Source: Arenicola marina (lineage: Eukaryota > Annelida > Polychaeta > Arenicolidae). Taken from it: a DNA stretch of 64,000 nucleotides. The stretch lies in NCBI GenBank assembly GCA_964019135.1, contig CAXHSH010000614.1:162698-226697 (forward strand), read 5' to 3'. Shown piece after piece: positions 53,513 through 62,219 of the stretch. The notes below the pieces were generated by a model. That model was not told where the DNA came from. It was given only the letters and a program-made list of their open reading frames with translations, and searched no databases. Position numbers and translations under genes: made by a program. Position 1 is the first letter of the stretch, and every line of letters starts with the position of its first letter.

Positions 53513-54616
53513 TTATTTTCTAATCTTAATTTTTTTCCACGGCATGGCATCGGATTTAATTCCGTAATCGTACAAAATTTCTTTTCCTGGTTCAATGTTA
53601 CTGCAAATTCATATAACAGTGATTTGAATTACTATGAAACGTCTTCGCAAATAAATTGATCAATAATAAAGAACCGAATTAGAAATATATCAATGTAACT
53701 ACCGCAAAGATTCAACTAGGAAAAAAAGTTATTGCCTTTGCTCAGTGTTGTGCTGTTCAACCAAGAAAACACACTTAAACAGTTCATCAAAAATATCTAA
53801 CAGGGACTATATATCCTGGAGAAACATCGCTTCTTACCAGTTTGCAAAGAAACACAGGTGGGGTTTTGAGTCCACACCCAAAATCTTGACGACCGCATTA
53901 ACGTCCGTTCGATCCCCGTGATTGATCAAGCGTCCAAGTCTTGGCGTGTTTGTCTTTTCAGTTGTCGAATCCAAACTAAGCAAGAACATGTTAAGTTTTA
54001 AAATTCATCTCTTTACATAAAACTTTACTTTATCACTGTGCACCTGTTTGCATAAACGACGCACAGTAATAATGGATAAATGGTTTCGAATATGCATAAA
54101 AGAATAAAATTTAAATAATACATATTGAAGAAAGCTAAAAACACTTACCAGAGATACTTTCCTTGGTGACTAAAAAAAAATCTAAATCCGGAACATTCGG
54201 AAGTTTCCCTCCGATCACCTTCTTCCGACTTGATTAATTCCCCATTGTATTCTGCAATGAAAGTTCCTTTTTCTATCTCTTCTCTTGCCACAACTCCACG
54301 TCCTAGTTATTGTATCAGGAAAATAAGTTGCAGTTAAATAAAGAGAACAATAAAGAAGCGATAAGTAGATCTGCTTTATATAAAGAACATTCAGTCACCA
54401 TTTGAAAATAGGCCAAAACTATATTCGCACATCAGGTACATAATCGTTAATCAAGACATTTCATATGTCACTTGAGTGACATGAAGCACGATGCGTGTAA
54501 ATGTACTTAATAATCACAATACCTTTTGTGATATTTATAAAGGATTCCTGAATCCAGGGCGGATCCTGTTCAGCAAGAATATAATCATGAGCAATCTCTG
54601 CCGGTTGACGTCTTTT
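53513..54616 (-). CDS. SET-domain lysine methyltransferase (KMT5A/SETD8-like), C-terminal exons
   Basis: Exons 54523-~54600, 54149-54302, 53838-53975 and 53513-53600, joined in phases 1, 2, 2 without conflict. Encoded: AEIAHDYILAEQDPPWIQES, FINITKGRGVVAREEIEKGT (SET N-terminal strand), FIAEYNGELIKSEEGDRRET, CSGFRFFFSHQGKYLCLDST, LGRLINHGDRTDVNAVVKIL (the N-H substrate/cofactor motif region) and PGKEILYDYGIKSDAMPWKK with the catalytic Tyr motif Y-D-Y-G. The short C-terminal tail ends 16 residues after it, as in KMT5A, which methylates histone H4 Lys20. The start is undefined: a TGA in the same frame lies at 54617-54619, so either an acceptor just downstream is used or earlier exons are lost. 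Confidence 0.84.
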
Positions 54617-54619
54617 TCA

Positions 54620-55940
54620 TCGCATCTGTAAATTGATTTGATTGTTTGTGATTGTTTTGTGGATGTCTTCCAGCAAAGAAGAATTAGGCCCATGTGCATT
54701 TCTGTCTTGACAATGGACAAGCGTGCCACCATGATAACAATTGGAAGTTATGCAACAATGTAGACTATACAGTTCAAGTTCGTTCTTGGTGCACTTGGTT
54801 CGGAGTGAACACTGAACAGCAATAATATATAGAAGGTAAAGATAAATATATTCGCTCCATCACAATGTGGATGTTAAACTTATTACTACATAACTCGCAT
54901 AAATATAATTTCAAATGTCTGAACAATGAATTATATATTTGTGATATGAAAGCATCCTAAAATAGAAAACGAAATTCCCAACTAGATTCTCACCCCCTCG
55001 TTAACTTGTAATAAAAAAAATGGGCTAACCCTTTCGAGGAAAAAAGAAATCGACGATTTCTTACGGCCTAGTAAAAGCTTGTCCCCTGAAATAATATCGA
55101 GCCTCCTGTGACATAACCTGAACATAACCCTTAATACCTAAAGAAATGGGAAATAACTGTGCTAAAATTTCCCTTCCCATTCGATTTCCTTCACTTCAGA
55201 TAAATGCATTGTTACTAGATGACCTGGCTTTTCTTATCGTTACAAAGATCTCCAACAAATATGCAATATTTTATGTAATAAAAATACCAACATTTAAAGG
55301 TTTTGCCAAACTATTACTCGGTTGAACACTTTCATTTGAAAACGCTACCCTACTGTACAAATACAACTTTTTGTTTGTTTTTCACAGTAGGTTAAAAGTA
55401 GGGTTAGTGACCCCCCCCCCCCCCATCCCATTGTTCGCCGACAAAGGTCACAGCGTCTCAAAGTTGGAGTGGTGTGTCTCCAAAACGGGATCCAACAGCA
55501 ACTTCCTCACCAAGGCTCGGATGCGTGTCTACTTGTCTTTGGGCAGAAGTTGATAGTTTAAAACAATTCTTGTTCTTTTTAAATAGGCGAGTTCAAGTTT
55601 TTGCCAAGCCATCTGATCTGTTCCGGCAAATTTTGCTTATACATTTCAGCACTTAATAACTCAATCCCGCAAAAGAGTTTACTCTGATCAAGGTGTTAGG
55701 ATATTACCGATGTTATAAAAGTACTTATTGGTTACCAGAAAGGATGCAATCTTGCTATCAAAAAGTGTGTTCTTACCTTATCACCTTATCTGATCGACAT
55801 CGATGTCGTCTGCTAAGTCTGCGTCATCACTATGGGCAATCTCGCGCGATCGTATATGTTTAAAAAGTAACCTTCTAAAGTCTTTTATTTAATACAAACT
55901 TTAAGATATTCTACCAAATCGTCTGTCCAGTGAAAAAAAG
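54620..55940. other. No supported gene
   Basis: AT-rich, with a poly-C run at 55411-55424. A plus-strand frame ending HSVSKLEWCVSKTGSNSNFL at ~55450-55553 is weakly protein-like but unsupported. Confidence 0.45.
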
Positions 55941-55944
55941 CCAA

Positions 55945-56035
55945 CATATATATGTCCATCTAAGTATGATAAATTTGTAAATTAAGGTGACCACCTTATT
56001 TTACAAATTTATCATACTTAGATGGACATATATGG
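55945..56035. repeat. Near-perfect 91-bp palindrome
   Basis: tatgtccatctaagtatgat on the left and atcatacttagatggacata on the right, with aaatttgtaaa/tttacaaattt continuing to the centre aaggtgaccacctt. Only one or two mismatches; the loop is essentially absent. Confidence 0.9.
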
Positions 56036-56637
56036 ACTGAAACGGTAAAAATTCGGTTAGTACAACATATACACAATTCGTGTTTGATAGATTTTTGTCA
56101 AGGTTTATTGTCGCAGTGGGATGGCATTGAACAGGGTGATTCAAAAATTGTTCAAGTCCGAACGCATGTTAGATCCGTCAGTAGTTCTCTCTTCCTGTCT
56201 ATGTGAAACGTCGCTGTCATTAGGGCGACCGCTTTACCCGGTGGTCGCCTTAAAGGGGTTTAAGTATATATATATATATATAGAATCAGCAGTGGTTTCT
56301 TTTAGTGGCGGTCTAAAAGCTTTAGCTCAAAAACTATTTTCTAACAAAATTAACAGAGTGACCACAAAACTGTCCCTGACCGCACTGTCCCCAAAAAAAT
56401 ATATATCATACATATCATAAGTGCGACATTTGCTTCCAAGGAATATGGAAATGAGTCGCAGTCCGATGACGACGTATGATGACGTAAAAGTGACTTATTC
56501 TTTCGCAAAAAAAGCACTTTGTTTATGAAGCAATGGTTATTACACGTTAGTTTCTGAAGTATCAAGGAAATTGAATGAGTCATTTCCCAGAAAATGAAGG
56601 AAATGTACAAATTATACCTAACTTTAGACCCACAGGG

Positions 56638-56755
56638 TTAGATCACATATTTCTTAGATCAAATATTTCTTAGATCAAATATTTGTTAGATCAAATAATT
56701 TTTAGATCAAATATTTGTTAGATCAAATATTTGTTAGATCAAATAAAACTAGACC
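56638..56755. repeat. 16-bp tandem repeat
   Basis: About seven copies of ttagatcaaatatttg with small changes. Confidence 0.9.
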
Positions 56756-56759
56756 CTTG

Positions 56760-57115
56760 CAATGTGGCTTAGAGAATTTTTTTATTGTTGTTTAACGTAT
56801 TACAATTGTAGCATTGTAGCATATCTGGTTGAGAAATGACGGCCGACAAAAGGCAAAAAAGACATTTCGATCATGGTTTCTAACCCTGGCAGCAAATGTC
56901 GCACTTTGCAAAATTATTACAGAAAGGTGTGCTAAGTCTGCACCACTCCGTACGAGTACGTCAGAGTGTAGTTATATTTGTCGTTGAATTGTTTATGGGT
57001 GCCAAGACCGACACCATGCACGTTATTTTTTAAACTTCCAAGTCCATTTGTCCTGCAATTGTTGTATTGACGCAAGTTAAGTGGGACAAATATGTCACTA
57101 AGTCACGTTACACGT
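56760..57115. other. No gene seen
   Basis: Spacer without exon-like signals. A TA microsatellite lies further left at ~56265-56281. Confidence 0.45.
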
Positions 57116-57484
57116 TTAAAGCCGCTGCCCCTCATGCGACCATGGGCAAACGTTATTTTCCCCAAGATAGGTGCATATACTTTGATATGAAATACTTTGT
57201 TCAGTATATAATAGCGCATTGTTATTTTTGTCCATGTAAATATATTTTATGCTCATAAATTTCGTAATTAAATAAGTTGTGGATACCAATGTGTAATTTG
57301 TTCGTGACTGACGTATTTGTATGGGGCGGAGATCTTGCGCCGCCTGAAAACCCAGTGCATCTGTCCGTCTTAGTTTTCCCTTGTTACGTATACCTAGGAG
57401 ATGCACTGTGTACTCAAGGTGAACATTTGCCTTCCAAGGCCCACATAAAAACATAAATAATAAAACACCTTTAAAAAACCCCAT
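57116..57484 (-). CDS. Hypothetical 122-codon ORF
   Basis: Begins with a hydrophobic, signal-peptide-like segment (MGFFKGVLLFMFLCGPWKAN) and includes GKLRRTDALGFQAAQDLRPI. Downstream half is AT-biased. No family match and no splice context; chance is quite possible. Confidence 0.25.
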   Translation of the reverse strand: MGFFKGVLLFMFLCGPWKANVHLEYTVHLLGIRNKGKLRRTDALGFQAAQDLRPIQIRQSRTNYTLVSTTYLITKFMSIKYIYMDKNNNALLYTEQSISYQSICTYLGENNVCPWSHEGQRL

Positions 57485-57861
57485 ATAATCATTGAATAAA
57501 ATGGACCGATAGCCGTGAAAAAAGTAAATACTTATTATTAAAAACCGTTAGAAATGCACATGAAATCATCGTGTAATCTAAGCAAACGTAAAATAATACA
57601 CATGGTGTTATAAAATGCTATTGTATATTACCATTGTTATGTCCATTATTAGAATGATGTCCCTTCTTACGAGGGCGGAGCTTACAAGACAAACGTACGG
57701 AATACAAGTTTCACTTCAACGCTACCACGTACTACCGAAATAAACAGCATGGGTTACATGGAATATACAAAAAGAAAACGACAAACTCATGCCGTCTGAA
57801 CCGTGTAAGGAGGCACACAGACAGTCCATGACACCCCGGGACCGCCTCGTGCCTGCAGCGA

Positions 57862-58149
57862 CTAGTATCTCCCAAGCTTCTGACGAATGATGCTCCGCAG
57901 CTTGTCCGCTATCTGTTGCATCGTGAATCTTCTCAGCATTCCTTCTAGAGTTGGGTGCTGCGACAGTTTCTCGCGAATGACACTGGGGGAGACGGATCCA
58001 TGTCGAATGTCCTCCTTGAAGATTCGTCGCAGGAGATCTTCTCCAGTCTTGGTGTACCCGGCCCGCCGGGCGTGGCTTCTCTCCGTCATCCTGGAGACGC
58101 CTGACACAGTGATGGTGGTCGGCCCCACAGACGACTATTCGGAAACATC
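57862..58149 (-). CDS. Locus 3 last exon, helical tail
   Basis: After TTGTTTCCAG. Encodes MTERSHARRAGYTKTGEDLL, RRIFKEDIRHGSVSPSVIRE, KLSQHPTLEGMLRRFTMQQI and ADKLRSIIRQKLGRY, stop. A TAG lies near its start, so the reading may begin at a Met within the exon or the exon is inactive. The helical, basic content suggests a DNA- or protein-binding tail analogous to the last exon of locus 1. Confidence 0.65.
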
Positions 58150-58319
58150 CTGGAAACAAGAAGGAAGACACAAAGCATATAAGATGTGCGTAAGCTGCAT
58201 GACTGTGGGGTCACAGATAATAGTTTTAATAAATTGTTTAGCATCTTTCGCGAAAATGTACTAAAGACAATTGACTTAATTGATGGTTTTTTTTTTACAA
58301 TTAAACACTGTCAACTTAC

Positions 58320-58394
58320 ATCTCTGGGGGGTGATGGGGGGAACTGGCGTCCTGTTTTGATCCAATTGGCGCAGCGTTCTCGGGGTGACTCCGG
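58320..58394 (-). CDS. Locus 3 linker exon
   Basis: 75 bp, between TTTCAG and GAT|GTAAGT; in phase 0 reads PESPRERCANWIKTGRQFPP, in phase 1 SGVTPRTLRQLDQNRTPVPP, which also looks protein-like. Confidence 0.5.
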
Positions 58395-58536
58395 CTGAAA
58401 AAAAGAGCGAACCTCAGCTTGCTGATGCAAAGTACTGTAGAATATTTCACAACAGACTGTCCATGAGGTAATTACTTCATACACTTCTGGCAATTGAAAT
58501 CAAAGTGACCAAATGACAAACATATACATCACTTAC

Positions 58537-58620
58537 ATCTTGCATGGCATCTTCTTCTGCGTCTGTACAGGCGTTCCGGGGCGGCTGGGTCGCTGGGCCC
58601 GTCTTCTTCTGACCAGGCGA
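58537..58620 (-). CDS. Locus 3 linker exon
   Basis: 84 bp, between CTACAG and GAT|GTAAGT; in phase 0 reads SPGQKKTGPATQPPRNACTD and AEEDAMQD. Another phase is also open, so the frame is not fixed. Confidence 0.55.
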
Positions 58621-58756
58621 CTGTAGACATAAATACTGACATTTGATATATTTAAAAAATATTTGAAAGAATAATTTAATCCCCTGATGTTTGGAAGTAT
58701 CGAACAGGCAAATCAGTAAACATGTGTCCATGTATCCGTTAATAAGGTATGCTCAC

Positions 58757-58862
58757 CGTGGTTAACGGGATTCCGCGTGCTGACAAGGGCAGGCTCTCTC
58801 GACGAGGGCCCGGCGTCCTGGGACGTCTCCGAGGTATTCATTCGGGGTTGGTCATTGGAGGA
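58757..58862 (-). CDS. Locus 3 linker exon, duplicate copy 2
   Basis: 106 bp between TTTTTCAG and ACG|GTGAGC: SSNDQPRMNTSETSQDAGPS and then SREPALVSTRNPVNH. The shared block ETSQDAGPS-REPAL and the flanking splice sites show tandem exon duplication, 287 bp apart. Copy 2 leaves in phase 1 whereas copy 1 leaves in phase 0. Confidence 0.72.
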
Positions 58863-58884
58863 CTGAAAAAAAAAGAACAGACAC

Positions 58885-59001
58885 ATGACGGACACGAGCC
58901 ATGGCAGAAGGGCAGGGTGCACCTGCGAAGACGAAGAGTTGATGCGGCGAGTCTTCAAGAGGGACATTCGACAAGACACCGTCGCGCCATTCGCCAAATA
59001 A
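58885..59001 (+). pseudogene. Inverted partial copy of the locus 3 last exon, inside an intron
   Basis: Plus-strand frame MTDTSHGRRAGCTCEDEELM, RRVFKRDIRQDTVAPFAK, stop. It aligns with MTERSHARRAGYTKTGEDLL, RRIFKEDIRHGSVSPSVI of the minus-strand last exon (57862-58149). It therefore lies antisense between the two duplicated linker exons. It stops after ~38 residues and lacks the tail. Confidence 0.72.
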
Positions 59002-59043
59002 AGAGAAGACGTGTCATGGTGTCCTTCAGTAAGGTATACTCAC

Positions 59044-59157
59044 CTTGGTTAACGGGCTTCCGGGCGCTGACGTCTCGGCCAGGGCAGGCTCTCTTGGCGA
59101 GGGCCCGGCGTCCTGGGACGTCTCCGGGGTAGTTATTCGGTATTGTTTATCAGACGA
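59044..59157 (-). CDS. Locus 3 linker exon, duplicate copy 1
   Basis: 114 bp between TTTTTTCAG and AAG|GTGAGT: SSDKQYRITTPETSQDAGPS and then PREPALAETSAPGSPLTK. Clearly related to 58757-58862. Confidence 0.72.
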
Positions 59158-59491
59158 CTGAAAAAATTAATACTGAGACTGTATAGTATGGAATACCTTA
59201 ATAAAATAATTTTGTTTCCTGATGGTTGTAATTGTCCAACAAGCAAAGTGGTAAACATGTGTCATTTTCTCACAACATGGTACACTCACAGTAAAGGGCG
59301 TACAGGTGTGCGCACCGTGCCTTCTCTCGCTCCACCGTGCATAGGCCGGCCCGGCCTGAGTCCACGTCTGAAAAAATGAACAAGTTGAAAATATCGTCGC
59401 TACGTGTGCGTTATTGTGTAATTGTTTAATGTATTCAAATATACTTTGTGGTAAAACGTCACCATAGGAATATAAACTGACCGAAGGCTCA

Positions 59492-59591
59492 TTAATCATG
59501 CGGCCGGGGCATGTAGTGTCTCTCCTGGGTCTTTTTTCCGTGTGTCATGAAGTCGTCGAGGTCGGCCATTTCGCCATCCGTGGGTTCTGAG
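59492..59591 (-). CDS. Locus 3 His/Tyr exon
   Basis: After GATTGCAG: SEPTDGEMADLDDFMTHGKK and TQERHYMPRPHD, then a stop. It matches locus 2's EEMADLATATTHSVSTQQRH with the Tyr conserved. Entry phase does not fit the core exon as delimited. Confidence 0.65.
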
Positions 59592-59737
59592 CTGCAATCA
59601 TATGGGGAAAAGACATTTCTATAACATCTGCATATCAACATTGTACGAAAATTCATATAATAGATTACGCATTAGCAAGAAAAGGCACTATGTAGTAATA
59701 AATGCAATACATTTTGTGGATAACATAATTTGCATAC

Positions 59738-60640
59738 CTGTATAGCCCTCGCCTTGCGGATCAGCGTTGGTGTAATGCTAATCTTCCGTCCGTCTCCATC
59801 CAGTGGCAGGTCAAAGCCTTCCTCCTCGAACGCCTTCTGTAGAATCATAGAGGGCCAATTGGTGGCCACGTGACACCCATCAGGGCTGCAAAGGAGTTCT
59901 TCTCTCTGCAACCCTGGCGGCAGGACCTTGGCGCGTACTGCTGCGTACGCCTTCAGCCGCGTGGCGTAGATGCCGGCGACGCGCAGTCGGGCTGGGCCGT
60001 AGCTGGCGGCCGTCTTATGTTTCGGTACCTTCAGCATGAGGGCATCGCCATGCTTTACCGCTGCCTCTAGTTCCTTGACGGTGAGATTGCTGTCCGTTTG
60101 TCATATAAAGGCATAGACCCGCATAGTTTCTTATTTTGCCGAAGTCCTTCTTGTCAGGCATTGGCGCCGCCAAGGCCTTCTAAAAGACCTCGTCAATGCT
60201 GTCGTGGATCTCCCAACGATCGAAAGCGGCGAACACGTCAATGACGTACATCGCAGCCTGAGCCAAGCTGTCCTCCTGGCCGCAGGTGTACGTGGAGGCC
60301 GTTTTGCGTTGTGAATAAATCCAACGCCCAACACGCTCGATGGACACGGTGCAATAGGATTTGGTCAGGATGGTCGGCGCATAGCTGCGATAAAAGCGCA
60401 GGAGGTGTTGTAAAGGTGTGAGGTGAACTTTCAGGTTGGAATGGGAGTTCCCTTGCCGTTTCATGGAATTGATCAAGCCACCCCGGGCGCTGAGGGATGT
60501 AAAGTTATCCAGGCTATGCGCCTTGCCGCCCAGGGTGACCAATATCCTTGTGGCTGCCAATCCGTACTGATCTGCCGACTTATGCGACAGAGATCCCCCA
60601 TCCAGCGGAACTGTTTTATTATATCCCTAATGGGCGTCGT
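59738..60640 (-). CDS. Locus 3 core-binding and catalytic region
   Basis: Aligns along its length with locus 2: GGSLSHKSADQYGLAATRIL against GGSLSVRSGQQYRHAVERLI, DFGKIRNYAGLCLYMTNGQQ against DFCTVRDYVALNILISNAQR, and HKTAASYGPARL against HKTAQEHGPARL. It ends at ATACAG|GTATGC, the same phase-0 position as in locus 2. Divergence between the loci is large, so this is an old duplication or two independent family members. Confidence 0.72.
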
Positions 60641-60774
60641 AGATGTGACCGCAAATGTCTGCGCGACGCCTGGACCGCCAGCGGTGATCCGTACGTCTGC
60701 ACGGCGGGGCTTCGTATGGCAGCATCAGCCCGTCAAAAAGCGTGAATTGCGTCTGTTCAAAATTTTATTACTAC

Positions 60775-61680
60775 ATACCTCAAATAATTGAGTCGTGTTC
60801 TAATTATATTTCATACACGACGCAATTCCTTGAGTCGCGACGCAAAGCGAATTACTACATGACGTTAAATATTGGTCATGTCATAATTCGAATTGCAGCT
60901 TCACCCCGTCAATTTATGACATGTAGTAAGTCTATAAGCGTCGCGACCCATTCAATTGCGTCATGTATGAAATAAAATTAGAACACGACCCCCGGAATTA
61001 ACTACACCTAGCAACTCATTTGAGACATAGCGAAACTCGAATTGCGACATGACCCCTGAATAGAAGCATATGTCTTAAATATTTAGATACACGACGCAAT
61101 TCGAATTATGACATAACGCCTGAATTGAGGCATTACTGTAAATAGTTGAGACGTAACGCAATTCGAATTAAGACATAACGCCCGAATTGAAGCATATGTC
61201 TCAAATATTTAGAGACAAGACGCAATTCGAATTATGACATAACGCCTGAATTGAGGCATTGCTGTAAATAGTTCAGACGTAACGCAATTCGAATTAAGAC
61301 AAAACACCCGAATTGAAACATATGTCTTAAATATTTAGAGACACGACGCAATTCGAATTATGACATAGCGCCTGAATTGAGGCATTGCTGTAAATAGTTG
61401 AGACGTAACGCGATTCGAATTAAGACATAACGCCCGAATTGAAGCATATGTCTCAAATATTTAGAGACACGACGCAATTCGAATTAAGACATAACGCCTG
61501 AATTGAGGCATTGCTGTAAATATTTGAGACGTAACGCAATTCGAATTGAGACATAACGCCCGAATTGAAGCATATGTCTTAAATATTTAGAGACATGTGG
61601 CAATTCGAATTGCGACATAACGCCCGAATTGAAGCCTTTTGTGTGTCTTAAATATTTGAGACGTAGCGCATCAACCAATC
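60775..61680. repeat. Tandem repeat, ~63-bp unit in 126-bp dimers
   Basis: cgcaattcg(aatta) recurs at 61095, 61158, 61221, 61283, 61347, 61409 (one change), 61473, 61535 and 61599. Spacings of the later copies alternate 62 and 64 bp. Two sub-types alternate: one continues ...cctgaattgaggcatt, the other ...cccgaattgaagcata. The start near 60775 is degenerate. Confidence 0.92.
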
Positions 61681-62200
61681 ATATTGCATGACTCACGATC
61701 ATTGTGTGTCGGTCTAATCACCGAAGGGGCTGGAAAGGGCTCTAAATTTGTATTAGTAAAGGAGCTGTGGCATGAAATATGAACACCTGGCATGAAACAA
61801 ATTGTCTTAGATCTCCTTTACTAGGTGGTACGTGTCAAGGATGGAGAAGCCTGACCGAAGGGTCCGAAGGGTCCGAGGGGAGCGGGTGGTGGGGGGGGGG
61901 GGGGGGCAGGGGGAGGTGGTACGACATGTAGTTAGGCATATGCATTTGTGCCGCCAAGATTTTTTTTTCTCTCAATCCCCGGAGCAGAAACCTGCAATAT
62001 TACAGTCGATTTGCCCATATAAGACTGAATGTTTTCGAGATACCAGCGATTGACTATATATGTAAACATATAGTACATTGACACTAGCAGAAGCCGAAGC
62101 TTATATGCTAACATAAAGTACAACTAGATCTATACAGATAGGAAAAAAAAAAATAAAATAACGCGAAAGGGCCACAGTAGTAGGCTGTTTACCTCAAGGA
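61681..62200. other. No gene seen; G16 run
   Basis: Spacer with a run of 16 G at 61891-61906 and AT-rich flanks. Confidence 0.5.
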
Positions 62201-62219
62201 ATTAGTGTGAAAACAGGTA

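Larger units (their letters stand above)
57862..60640 (-). pseudogene. Tyrosine-recombinase-like locus 3, multi-exon
   Basis: Core region 59738-~60640, then exons near 59492-59591, 59290-59367, 59044-59157, 58757-58862, 58537-58620, 58320-58394 and 57862-58149. The core encodes VPLDGGSLSHKSADQYGLAA and RILVTLGGKAHSLDNFTSLS, aligning with locus 2, then LKVPKHKTAASYGPARLRV (Lys motif) and TPTLIRKARAIQ (Arg II). The next exon has EMADLDDFMTHGKKTQERHY (His, Tyr). The last exon is a helical tail (GEDLLRRIFKEDIRHGSVSP; MQQIADKLRSIIRQKLGRY). A TAG near 60180, a frame change near 60085, an early stop at 59492 and a TAG early in the last exon argue for a decayed gene. No zinc finger was found upstream. 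Confidence 0.7.

Noticed and set aside
55945-56035. microRNA precursor
   Set aside because: Arms are near-perfect with no terminal loop, unlike a pre-miRNA; more likely a palindrome or foldback.
60775-61680. CRISPR array
   Set aside because: No unique spacers; units are contiguous head-to-tail in dimers and the DNA is animal.
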